DNA from: JBBRUG01 sp038247995
GTDB lineage: Bacteria; Chloroflexota; Chloroflexia; Chloroflexales; Chloroflexaceae
Reading direction: 5' to 3'
Length of the DNA: 10,188 nucleotides
NCBI GenBank assembly: GCA_038247995.1
Contig: JBBRUG010000217.1
Span: forward strand, 1-10,188
The position numbers and the translations under genes were made by a program. Of this stretch, positions 1 through 6,110 are shown in pieces. A model generated the notes under the pieces. That model was not told the origin of the DNA. It was given only the letters and a program-made list of their open reading frames with translations, and did not search any database. Position 1 is the first letter of the stretch. The number at the start of each line of letters is the position of its first letter.

Positions 1-255
1 CAATTCGTCGCCGCCGCCAGCGAAGACGAGTTCTTTCGTCCCGAAGATCTTCAGCGTATCCAGGCGCCGACAGCGCTCGTCTGGGGTGAACGCGACACAT
101 TTTTGCCCGCCGGTTCACACGAGTTTTTCCAGCGCAACCTGCCCAACCCGGCGCTGCTCACCCTGTCCGGCTGCGGCCACCTGCCCCAGCGCGAACGCCC
201 GCGGCGCGTAGATCGGTTCGTGCATCAGTTTGTGCAAGAGCGCGTCAGCGGGTAA
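1..255 (+). CDS. alpha/beta hydrolase, C-terminal part (5' end outside window)
   Basis: The window opens inside a reading frame that runs to a TAA at 253-255 and gives the last 84 residues of a protein. The visible part fits the C-terminal third of the alpha/beta hydrolase fold. A strand ending in LVWGERD (Asp at visible residue 32) fits the acid of the catalytic triad. A later SGCGH (His at residue 60), followed by LPQRERP, fits the catalytic histidine loop and the usual closing helix. The nucleophile elbow lies upstream and is not visible, so substrate and reaction cannot be stated; esterases, haloperoxidase-like and C-C hydrolases all share this ending. It lies 25 nt upstream of the first M16 peptidase gene on the same strand, so co-transcription is likely. 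Confidence 0.85.
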   Translation, partial: QFVAAASEDEFFRPEDLQRIQAPTALVWGERDTFLPAGSHEFFQRNLPNPALLTLSGCGHLPQRERPRRVDRFVHQFVQERVSG

Positions 256-280
256 CGCTATTGAAACGAGGTCTTACTTT

Positions 281-1585
281 ATGTCGATGAGCCCTATCCA
301 GTCGCATACCTTGCCCAACGGCATGCTTGTGCTTACCAAAGAGGTTCATAGCGCGCCGGTGGCCACGAGTTGGATCTGGTACCGCGTCGGCAGCCGCAAC
401 GAACCCAGCGGCTGCACCGGGATCAGCCATTGGGTCGAGCATATGCTCTTCAAGGGCACGCCGACCATTCCGCGCGGCGAGTTCGATCGCCTGATTGCGC
501 GTAATGGCGGCACATTCAATGGTTTCACCTGGGTTGACTATACAGCCTACTACGAAACCCTCCCCGCCGACCGGATCGGCCTGGGCCTCCAGATCGAATC
601 CGACCGCATGGTCAACGCATTGTTCGAGGATGCCGAGGTCGAGAGCGAGCGCACGGTGATCATCTCGGAGCTTGAAGGCTACGCCAATTACCCCGAAACC
701 TGGCTTGATGAGGCCGTTAAGGCGGCGGCCTTCAGCGTCCATCCCTATCACCATCCGGTGATTGGCTACAAGAGCGACTTGGAGGCGATGACGCGCGCCG
801 ATCTTTATCGCCACTATCAGACCTACTATATGCCAAATAACGCCGTTTTGGTGCTTGTCGGCGATTTCAACACCGACACGCTGCTGAAGCAGGTAGAAGA
901 ATTGTACGGCCAGCTCCCCATTGGCCCGGAACTGCCCCGCATGCGCGCCGGCGAGCCCGAGCCGCAAGGCGAGCGCCGCGTGACTATCCGCCGCCCCGGC
1001 CCCGCCGAGTACGTGCAGATCGGCTACCTGGCCCCCGATTGCCGCAGCAGCGATTTTGCCGCCCTGGCCGTACTCGACGCGGTGCTCAGCGGCGCCAAAT
1101 CGCTTACGTTTATGGGTGGTGGCGCCCAGACAAACCGCAGCGCCCGGCTCTACAAGGCCCTGGTCGAGTCGGAACTGGCCGCTTCGGCGGCGAGCGGTTA
1201 TATGCCCACCCGCGACCCATTCTTGTTTGAAATGAATGCCACCGTGCGCGAAGGGCACAGCGCGGCGGAGGTCGAGGCGGCCTTGATTGGCGAGGTTACG
1301 CGGATCCAGCAGGATGGGATCGCCGCCGAGGAGTTGGCCAAAGTGCTCAAGCAGGTGCGTGCGCAGATCGCCTATTCCGGCGAGAGTGTAACCAACCAGG
1401 CTTTGCAGATTGGCATGTGGGAAGTGCTCGACAGTTACCGACGGGTCGAGACGCTGCTTGATGAACTGGCCGCCGTGCAGGCCGAAGATGTGCGCCGCGT
1501 GGCCCAGCAGTATCTCACCGAACGCCGCCGAACGATTGGCCATTTTTCGCCCACCGATGAGGAGGCCGACCATGGCGCAGCCTGA
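281..1585 (+). CDS. M16 family zinc metallopeptidase, catalytic subunit
   Basis: This 434-residue protein belongs to the M16 (pitrilysin/insulinase, processing-peptidase-like) family, which cuts peptides using zinc. It carries the inverted zinc motif HxxEH as HWVEH (His50, Glu53 as general base, His54). The third ligand is probably Glu130 in the segment VIISELEG, 76 residues after His54, the spacing usual for the family. Length suits the M16B subgroup, which has two M16 domains per chain and works as a dimer. The ATG at 281 was chosen over upstream codons because it follows a GAGG at 268-271 with good spacing and starts directly before the family's usual LPNG strand; an ATG at 287 is a weaker alternative. 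No signal peptide is seen, so it is probably cytoplasmic. The next gene starts inside its last codons and encodes a partner subunit. Family assignment is firm; substrate is unknown. Confidence 0.95.
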   Translation: MSMSPIQSHTLPNGMLVLTKEVHSAPVATSWIWYRVGSRNEPSGCTGISHWVEHMLFKGTPTIPRGEFDRLIARNGGTFNGFTWVDYTAYYETLPADRIGLGLQIESDRMVNALFEDAEVESERTVIISELEGYANYPETWLDEAVKAAAFSVHPYHHPVIGYKSDLEAMTRADLYRHYQTYYMPNNAVLVLVGDFNTDTLLKQVEELYGQLPIGPELPRMRAGEPEPQGERRVTIRRPGPAEYVQIGYLAPDCRSSDFAALAVLDAVLSGAKSLTFMGGGAQTNRSARLYKALVESELAASAASGYMPTRDPFLFEMNATVREGHSAAEVEAALIGEVTRIQQDGIAAEELAKVLKQVRAQIAYSGESVTNQALQIGMWEVLDSYRRVETLLDELAAVQAEDVRRVAQQYLTERRRTIGHFSPTDEEADHGAA

Positions 1586-2840
1586 CTCGATCGCTACCGC
1601 TACGCGGCACGTATTCCCCAACGGCCTGGTGGCCCTCGTCCAGCGCAATTCGAGTGCGCCGACCGTGAGCGTGCGCGGTGAAGTGCGCGTTGGCGCAGTC
1701 TCCGAGCCTGTCGAGCGTAACGGCCTGGCTGTGTTCACCGGCGCGGCGCTGATTCGCGGCGCGGGCGAGCGCACGTTCCAGCAGATCGTGGCCGAAACCG
1801 AAGAACGCGGCTGTAGCGTCAACGCCGGCGGCGGCCTGCACTCCAGCGGCTTCGGCGGCAAGGCGCTCGCCGAAGATCTGCCGTTGATCCTCGCCATTTT
1901 GGCCGATATGGTGCAGCGCCCGACGTTTCCCAGCGTCGAGGTTGAACGCCTGCGCGGCCAATTCCTGATGGGCCTGCGCGAGAATGAGCAAGAAACCAGC
2001 ACGCAAGCCAGCCGAGCTGTGCGCGAGATGCTCTACCCGACCGAGCATCCCTACAGCCGCCTCTCCAGCGGCACCGTTGCCAGCGTTCAGCCGATCACCC
2101 GCGACGACCTGGCCGCCTTCCACGCGCACTACCACCCGGCACTCACCAGCATCGCGGTAGTCGGCGATGTTGATCCGCCGGCGGTCATTGAGGCGCTTGA
2201 ACAGACCTTCGGCAGTTGGAGCAATGCGCAGCCGCCGCTTACGCAGAGCTTACCAGCCGTAACGCCACTCAGCGGCATCCAACGTCGTGACATCCCCATG
2301 ACCGGCAAAGTGCAGTCGGATGTGATCTGGGCTGTGCATGGCCTGCGCCGCGACGACGCCGACTATTACCCAGCGATGCTGGCGAATATGATCCTCGGGC
2401 GGCTCGGCATGGGCGGGCGGCTCGGTGAGAATGTGCGTGAGAACCAGGGCATGGCCTACTACTGCTACAGTGGGTTGGAGGCCGACGTGGGCGCAGGGCC
2501 GTGGGCCGCCGCTGCCGGCGTGAACCCGGACAATGTCGAGCGGGCGACAGCCGCAATTCTGCACGAGGTGGCCCAATTCGCTACCGAGGGCCCTACCACC
2601 GAAGAACTCGACGACGCCCGCGCCTACCTCACCGGTAGCCTGGTGCTGGGCCTGGAGACAAGCGACGGGATCGCCGGCATGCTCCTGGCGATCGAACGTT
2701 ATGGCCTGGGCCTCGACTATATTGCACGTTACCCCGCCATCATCAACGGCGTCAGCCGCGAAGCGATCACCGACGTCGTCCAACGCTACCTCTCTACCGA
2801 GAACTACGTCATCGCCACCGCCGGGCCCGCCAAGCTGTAA
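1572..2840 (+). CDS. M16 family peptidase-like protein, non-catalytic subunit
   Basis: This 422-residue protein has the M16 fold (VFPNGLVALVQRN start, two-domain length) but has lost the metal site. Aligned with its neighbour, the two His and the Glu of HxxEH fall on Val54, Ala58 and Gly57. It has instead the RxxxGxxY element (Arg289, Tyr296) in its second domain, matching the Arg/Tyr pair known from substrate-binding subunits of heterodimeric M16B peptidases. The catalytic neighbour lacks that pair, so the two probably form one active heterodimer. The ATG at 1572 overlaps the previous gene by 14 nt and has a strong GAGGAGG (1559-1565) six bases upstream; an in-frame start at 1410 would run through the upstream gene and is rejected. 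The last three codons and the stop lie inside the first copy of a repeat array that fills the downstream gap. Confidence 0.93.
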   Translation: MAQPDSIATATRHVFPNGLVALVQRNSSAPTVSVRGEVRVGAVSEPVERNGLAVFTGAALIRGAGERTFQQIVAETEERGCSVNAGGGLHSSGFGGKALAEDLPLILAILADMVQRPTFPSVEVERLRGQFLMGLRENEQETSTQASRAVREMLYPTEHPYSRLSSGTVASVQPITRDDLAAFHAHYHPALTSIAVVGDVDPPAVIEALEQTFGSWSNAQPPLTQSLPAVTPLSGIQRRDIPMTGKVQSDVIWAVHGLRRDDADYYPAMLANMILGRLGMGGRLGENVRENQGMAYYCYSGLEADVGAGPWAAAAGVNPDNVERATAAILHEVAQFATEGPTTEELDDARAYLTGSLVLGLETSDGIAGMLLAIERYGLGLDYIARYPAIINGVSREAITDVVQRYLSTENYVIATAGPAKL

Positions 2841-2862
2841 GGGCAGACCTGCGTGTCTGCCC
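2841..2862. repeat. REP-like hairpin, copy 1
   Basis: Perfect 8-bp inverted repeat (GGGCAGAC / GTCTGCCC) around a 6-base loop, starting one base after the M16 stop codon. The stem could fold in the mRNA and act as a weak terminator or 3'-end protector, but no T-run follows, so a classic intrinsic terminator is unlikely. Confidence 0.85.
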
Positions 2863-2906
2863 ACCAGCGTCTCCACCCGCCAGCGTGTCCACCCGCCAAG
2901 CAGTCA

Positions 2907-2927
2907 GGGCAGACCTGCGTCTCCGCC
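2907..2927. repeat. REP-like hairpin, copy 2 (right arm lost)
   Basis: The left arm GGGCAGAC and loop are intact, but the right arm is replaced by CTCCGCC. Comparison with copies 1 and 3 suggests loss of 18 bases between two GCGT words, which fuses the loop directly to the spacer that normally follows. This copy should not fold into the 8-bp stem. Confidence 0.75.
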
Positions 2928-2936
2928 AAGCTGTAA

Positions 2937-2958
2937 GGGCAGACCTGCGTGTCTGCCC
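2937..2958. repeat. REP-like hairpin, copy 3
   Basis: Identical over all 22 bases to copy 1 and embedded in the same 52-base exact repeat, with the same CTGTAA just upstream. Here the TAA is not the end of a gene. Confidence 0.85.
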
Positions 2959-3006
2959 ACCAGCGTCTCCACCCACCAGCGTCTCCACCCGCCAGCGTGT
3001 CCCCCC
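2959..3006. repeat. short 16-base tandem repeat, three units
   Basis: Three adjacent 16-base units: ACCAGCGTCTCCACCC at 2959 and again at 2975, then GCCAGCGTGTCCCCCC at 2991. The first array unit has only two such units (2863-2894), so the number of 16-base units differs between the two long repeats. That is a typical sign of slippage. Confidence 0.85.
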
Positions 3007-3018
3007 GCCAAGCAGTCA

Positions 3019-3040
3019 GGGCAGACCTGCGTGTCTGCCC
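3019..3040. repeat. REP-like hairpin, copy 4
   Basis: Same perfect 22-base palindrome as copies 1 and 3, preceded by the AGCAGTCA variant of the core shared with copy 2. It ends 16 bases before the start codon of the next gene, so a folded stem would stand just upstream of that gene's ribosome binding site and could affect its translation. Confidence 0.85.
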
Positions 3041-3056
3041 CAACCCAGGAACCACT

Positions 3057-3275
3057 ATGATCGTCTCCGGCACCCGTAATGCGCGGCTCGAAGCTATACG
3101 CCCGGTCGATATCCACGGCACAATCTACTACGATCTCGTCTATACGCACAGCGATGAAACGCAGCCCCGCCAGGCCCGCCTCGGCGCCGAGAGCTTGTAT
3201 CCCGGGCTCGCTTCCGGCGACGAAGTACGGGTGAGCTACCTGATGAATGTCGCCACGGCAATGGAGCGCAGGTAA
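3057..3275 (+). CDS. small hypothetical protein, 72 residues
   Basis: I do not recognise this protein. It is 72 residues long, with no cysteine, no signal peptide and no membrane segment. The sequence alternates short hydrophobic stretches (TIYYDLVYTH; GDEVRVSYLM) with charged turns, which suggests a small beta-rich fold such as an SH3- or OB-like barrel; that is inference only. The ATG at 3057 has AGGA at 3047-3050 six bases upstream, better than any earlier in-frame start, all of which would lie in the repeat array. Codon use (mostly G or C at third positions) matches the surrounding genes. It sits alone between the repeat array and the secreted micro-protein gene, so context gives no function. 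A real gene is likely rather than certain. Confidence 0.7.
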   Translation: MIVSGTRNARLEAIRPVDIHGTIYYDLVYTHSDETQPRQARLGAESLYPGLASGDEVRVSYLMNVATAMERR

Positions 3276-3280
3276 GCCTC

Positions 3281-3337
3281 AAGTGCTACAGGATCCAACC
3301 TGTATCATCACTTGCGAACACTCAAGGTTGAGTTGTT
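3281..3337 (+). promoter_or_regulatory. two small hairpins upstream of the micro-protein gene
   Basis: The first stem pairs TACAGG (3287-3292) with CCTGTA (3299-3304), extended past an uneven bulge by AAGTG (3281-3285) with CACTT (3309-3313). The second is a near-palindrome at 3317-3337 built on CTCAA/TTGAG, ending directly before the GGAGG at 3338-3342. They could end the upstream transcript or control access to the ribosome site. No T-run follows either stem. Both are short and may be chance. Confidence 0.3.
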
Positions 3338-3346
3338 GGAGGCACT

Positions 3347-3541
3347 GTGGGCAACCACCCATCCCATTCCATTCGGCCCCGCATCCGTGTCGTTGTGCGC
3401 CTGTTTCTGCTTACTACGCTCATTGCACCGATGGCCGCCCCGGCGACGGCGGCACCCACGCCACCCACTCCGCCGGAAGCTGCGCTAGCCGGCCAACCGC
3501 AAGCAAGCTATCAACTGTTCCTGCCGTTGATCAGTCGCTAA
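3347..3541 (+). CDS. secreted micro-protein with signal peptide and LFLPLISR tail
   Basis: This 64-residue product has a clear signal peptide. The N-terminus is basic (Arg10, 12, 14, 18), the hydrophobic core runs from about residue 15 to 31, and an Ala-Thr-Ala site at 33-35 suits signal peptidase I. The mature peptide would be only about 29 residues: a Pro/Ala/Thr-rich stretch (36-48), then a short tail ending YQLFLPLISR. From memory, many secreted Chloroflexota proteins carry a similar [Y/F]LPL[V/I] segment near the end of a Pro-rich linker; here it stands alone with no other domain. The start is GTG at 3347, with GGAGG at 3338-3342 but only four bases between them. No ATG in the frame gives a full signal peptide. 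A strong hairpin follows the stop. Function unknown; it could be a remnant of a larger exported protein. Confidence 0.65.
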   Translation: MGNHPSHSIRPRIRVVVRLFLLTTLIAPMAAPATAAPTPPTPPEAALAGQPQASYQLFLPLISR

Positions 3542-3565
3542 GCGCCTCCAACGAATGGAAATACA

Positions 3566-3597
3566 CAACGCCCGGCTGTGTGTACAGTCGGGCGTTG
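3566..3597. terminator. hairpin terminator between convergent genes
   Basis: A 9-bp GC-rich stem (CAACGCCCG with CGGGCGTTG), one G-T wobble, four more pairs (CTGT/ACAG) and a GTGT loop. It lies 24 bases after the micro-protein stop and 51 bases beyond the stop of the response regulator gene on the other strand. T-rich but imperfect tails follow on both strands, so it could stop transcription from either side. Confidence 0.7.
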
Positions 3598-3648
3598 CTG
3601 TTACACCGATCCCATTGTAACGACGGTGCTCAGTTCGCGGGCCTCACC

Positions 3649-4323
3649 TTAGCTCGCCGTCAGCCAGTACCCAAGTTCGCTATCACCACAGACCAGAGGA
3701 GGCTGCGCCGGCATCGGCTCGATCAATATGCGGAGTGCGGTGACCGTTGCCTCAAGCAACGTCGTTGCGCCAATCTGGCTGCGCCCCCATACCTGTTCAA
3801 GCAAATAGCCGGCCGGATGCGGATAGCCGGGCTGAGCGGCGAGGATCGCGAGTAACGTAAACTGCTCAGGGCTGAGGTCGAGCGCCTGGCCATTGTACGT
3901 CGCCGAACGGGCCGATGGATCGATCATGAGCGGGCCGAGCGTCACGGTGGGTAAATAGGTTCGCTCGCGCCGCCGTAGTTGGGCGCGAATGCGCGCAAGC
4001 AATTCATCGGTACGGAATGGGCGTTGGATGTAATCATCGGCGCCATATTCGAGGGCGGCGACAAGTAGTTTTTCGTTACGTTGCGGCCCGACAACTACTA
4101 ACGCGCACTGACACGCCGCGCGAATAACCTCTAGCTCAGGCAATTCCTGCGCTGAAGGCACATCGAGCAATACCAGGTCGAGCGAACGACTCAACGTGCG
4201 CACAATTTCAGCGCTGCCAACGGCTATCCGCGCATGATAGCCCGTTGCCGTGAAAATCGGAACCAAAAAATCGTCGCTGCGCTGCCCGAGGCTGGCGATT
4301 AGAATGCTGTAGCTCAGGGCCAT
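3649..4323 (-). CDS. OmpR-type response regulator with degenerate receiver
   Basis: This 224-residue protein has the layout of an OmpR/PhoB-family DNA-binding response regulator: receiver at about 4-120, winged helix at about 126-222 (LSPEQFTLLAILAAQPG, then LLEQVWG, ending ELGYWLTAS). The likely phospho-acceptor is Asp54 in DLVLLDV. Other receiver hallmarks are missing: the N-terminal acidic pair is replaced by IASLGQR, the Thr/Ser after strand 4 by Gly79, and the Lys of the KPF motif by Arg101. Phosphorylation may therefore be weak or absent, as in known atypical receivers. The ATG at 4323 was chosen because GGGGAG lies six bases upstream; an in-frame start at 4401 would add 26 residues outside the fold. 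No histidine kinase lies nearby. The recognition helix region is also divergent, so its targets cannot be guessed. Confidence 0.88.
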   Translation of the reverse strand: MALSYSILIASLGQRSDDFLVPIFTATGYHARIAVGSAEIVRTLSRSLDLVLLDVPSAQELPELEVIRAACQCALVVVGPQRNEKLLVAALEYGADDYIQRPFRTDELLARIRAQLRRRERTYLPTVTLGPLMIDPSARSATYNGQALDLSPEQFTLLAILAAQPGYPHPAGYLLEQVWGRSQIGATTLLEATVTALRILIEPMPAQPPLVCGDSELGYWLTAS

Positions 4324-4488
4324 GTGCGTACTCCCCAGGCGCACAAGCCAAAAAACGCAGTACTCATCCAGATCATAACGCCATAAACGTTTCCACCACA
4401 AAAAACATCACAGGCAAAGGCCACCAATCGTAAATCAACCGAACAATGGCAGGGTTTTGCGCTCCACCGGCATATGTATTACTCAGCC
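4324..4488. other. 165-base intergenic gap upstream of the response regulator
   Basis: Less GC-rich than its surroundings, with A-runs on the + strand. It holds the ribosome site and a possible promoter for the response regulator. I see no convincing terminator for the DUF4230 gene that ends at 4489, so the long - strand transcript may continue into the regulator gene. Confidence 0.5.
4372..4401 (-). promoter_or_regulatory. possible sigma-70-like promoter for the response regulator
   Basis: On the - strand, TATGAT (+ strand 4372-4377) is a good -10 match. TTGTGG (4396-4401) is a weak -35, 18 bases away. A transcript would start about 40 bases before the ATG at 4323. Only the -10 is close to consensus, so this is tentative. 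Confidence 0.3.
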
Positions 4489-5382
4489 TCACGGCGTACC
4501 AGCCGGCGCCGGAATGAGCGGATCACCGCAAGCCCCCGGACTTGCCGGCACAACCGTAACCTGCGCAAACTCAAACAGGCCGAGCAACTGCGTCACCGCC
4601 TGTTCCGCGTTGGCGGTGGCTTTGACCATAATGCCATCTTCGCAGGCGGCCTGCAAGATCTGGCGTTCAGCTTCCTGACGAGCTTGGGTTTCCAAATTCG
4701 GATTATCGGGGGCGAACACGCCGCGCTCGCGGCTATAGACACGCGTTTTGCTGTTGTCGAGCGCCGCCTGAAAAATCTCAACCGGCGGAAGGCGCAAGAT
4801 CACACTGGCGCCATCGGGCGAAACTGTTACGGCTTCGGAGCCAAGTTGGCTGAGATCGACCCCGGCAACCACATTCCCATGCGCAATCAGCAGGATCGCG
4901 TCGCCGGCAATAAAATCACCGATTACTGGGATGTTACTGCCCTGACGGATGTCGATTACACGCTCGATTGTGTACGCTGCCGTCTCCAGGCGGCTGAGTT
5001 GCTGAACCCGCTGGACAACGGCGGCGCCGGTGATGATCTGCGGGGTTGGTGTAGCGATGATCTGCTGGATCTCCGGGATATCCGGAAGCGCAGCGCCGAA
5101 ACTGCTCAGGGCGCGGTTGAAGAAGAAGCCGCCGACCAATAACGTAAGCAGCGCGCCAATCATCAGGTATAGCACGCCTGTCGCGCAGCCATTCCCGCCC
5201 GCCGCCGGACGCGGTGCATAACTGCCCCGCGCCGAACCGAACCCACGCGGACGATCATCATCGTCGTCGTACACGCCCACATCTTCAATATCGTCGTCGT
5301 AATCCTCGCCGCGAGCGCGCCGCAGCCGTTGTTGCATCAGGTTGTCACGACGCTGCCGTCGCTCGTCGTACTCATCGCTCAT
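4489..5382 (-). CDS. DUF4230 family membrane-anchored protein
   Basis: This 297-residue protein matches the layout I know for DUF4230: a single membrane segment followed by a domain with the elements LSRLETAAYTIE, HGNVVAGVDLS, RLPPVEIF and a final segment rich in Gln/Glu/Ala with a late FEFAQVTVVP strand. No biochemical role is established for the family as far as I know. Residues 1-60 are very polar, with an Arg-rich stretch (8-24) and an acidic run (26-43, including DDDDD at 39-43). One transmembrane helix follows at about 69-88, so the main domain probably faces the outside. Pro/Ala-rich residues end the chain. The acidic run is coded by repeated Asp triplets (about 5250-5306), a place where length may vary. 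It starts six bases after menG and is probably the last gene of that operon or the last before the regulator. Confidence 0.85.
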   Translation of the reverse strand: MSDEYDERRQRRDNLMQQRLRRARGEDYDDDIEDVGVYDDDDDRPRGFGSARGSYAPRPAAGGNGCATGVLYLMIGALLTLLVGGFFFNRALSSFGAALPDIPEIQQIIATPTPQIITGAAVVQRVQQLSRLETAAYTIERVIDIRQGSNIPVIGDFIAGDAILLIAHGNVVAGVDLSQLGSEAVTVSPDGASVILRLPPVEIFQAALDNSKTRVYSRERGVFAPDNPNLETQARQEAERQILQAACEDGIMVKATANAEQAVTQLLGLFEFAQVTVVPASPGACGDPLIPAPAGTP

Positions 5383-5388
5383 AAGAAC

Positions 5389-6108
5389 CTACAGTTTCGC
5401 GCCGACATGGATCGCCACGGCGCCAAAGCTCTGCAACTGATAGTGTACGTGTTGCCAGCCCGCTGCGCGCATTAATTCCGCCAGTTCCGCCGGCGGCGGG
5501 AAGGCCCGCGCCGATTGCGGCAAGTAGGTGTAGGCCCGCCGATCGCCGCCAAAGAGCCAGCCGATCCACGGCACCACTTGCTCAAAATAGATCCGATGGC
5601 CAATCCGCAGGAGCGGGTTGGCCGGGCGAGCGACTTCGAGGCAGGCCAGCATACCGCCGGGCCGGGTTACGCGGTACATCTCGCGGAATGCCGCGCCGAT
5701 ATCGACTACATTACGCATCACAAAGCCGGTTGTGAGCGCATCAAAGCTATTATCGGGAAAAGGCAAACGCAGCGCGTCGCCGCCCACAAAACCAGCCCGT
5801 TCGGCCTGGATCAATGGATCGCGCTTGGCCAGGCCGGCCTGCATCATCGGCACGGTGAAATCCACGCCGACAACCAGGCCATCACGCGTCCATGTCGCCA
5901 ATTCATCAAGAAAGTCGCCGGTGCCGGTGCCGACATCGAGCGCCCGCCCATCCAGCGGCGGCGCCACGAGGCCCACAGCCGTCCGCCGCCAACCCTGATC
6001 CAACCCGAAGGTCATCACCCGATTGACGCGATCATAACCAGGCGCGATCCGCGCAAACATGCGCTCAACATAAACTGCTTTTTCTTCAAGATTAGGCAGT
6101 ACGCTCAT
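5389..6108 (-). CDS. menG: demethylmenaquinone methyltransferase (UbiE/MenG)
   Basis: This 239-residue enzyme adds the last methyl group to demethylmenaquinone, using S-adenosylmethionine. It shows the UbiE/COQ5/MenG hallmarks in order: MFARIAPGYDRVNRVMTFG near the N-terminus with a following WR, the SAM-binding LDVGTGTGD (57-65), GFVMRNVVDI in place of the usual GLRNV, a TRPGGMLACLE strand, the YTYLPQSARAFPPP segment, and a closing AELMRAAGW. Length is normal for the family. Chloroflexota use menaquinone, so the MenG role is preferred over ubiquinone synthesis; sequence alone cannot separate the two. No other men gene is in view, so it sits away from the rest of the pathway here. It starts two bases after the asparaginase stop, so translation of the two is probably coupled. 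Confidence 0.93.
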   Translation of the reverse strand: MSVLPNLEEKAVYVERMFARIAPGYDRVNRVMTFGLDQGWRRTAVGLVAPPLDGRALDVGTGTGDFLDELATWTRDGLVVGVDFTVPMMQAGLAKRDPLIQAERAGFVGGDALRLPFPDNSFDALTTGFVMRNVVDIGAAFREMYRVTRPGGMLACLEVARPANPLLRIGHRIYFEQVVPWIGWLFGGDRRAYTYLPQSARAFPPPAELAELMRAAGWQHVHYQLQSFGAVAIHVGAKL

Positions 6109-6110
6109 CT

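Larger units (their letters stand above)
2827..3040. repeat. REP-like hairpin repeat array, two long imperfect tandem units
   Basis: The stretch between the M16 pair and the next gene is made almost wholly of repeats. A 52-base block (2827-2878) recurs exactly at 2923-2974, 96 bases on. A second block (2879-2920) recurs at 2991-3032 with one mismatch (A2891 versus C3003). Four copies of a core are present: CCGCCAAGCWGTMA, then a 22-base hairpin with arms GGGCAGAC and GTCTGCCC around the loop CTGCGT. Copies start at 2827, 2893, 2923 and 3005. The first core overlaps the end of the M16 gene and contains its TAA stop (2838-2840). Spacing and form do not fit CRISPR. The array resembles repetitive extragenic palindromes, which can mark transcript ends, stabilise mRNA 3' ends or bind proteins; which applies here is unknown. 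Confidence 0.9.

Noticed and set aside
245..2002. 585-residue open frame on the - strand
   Set aside because: It lies opposite the two M16 genes, which have clear motifs and ribosome sites. Its translation shows no family pattern, and long antisense frames are common in GC-rich genes.
2827..3040. CRISPR array
   Set aside because: The repeats are not regularly spaced, the spacers are themselves repeats of each other, and no cas gene is present.
2533..3060. 175-residue + frame running through the repeat array
   Set aside because: It starts inside the M16 subunit gene in another frame and its C-terminal half is only translated repeat.
3247..3855. 202-residue + frame across the micro-protein and terminator
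   Set aside because: It would cross the terminator hairpin and the end of the response regulator gene; no motif or ribosome site supports it.
4474..5142. 222-residue + frame
   Set aside because: It is antisense to the DUF4230 gene, whose domain pattern and membrane helix are convincing.
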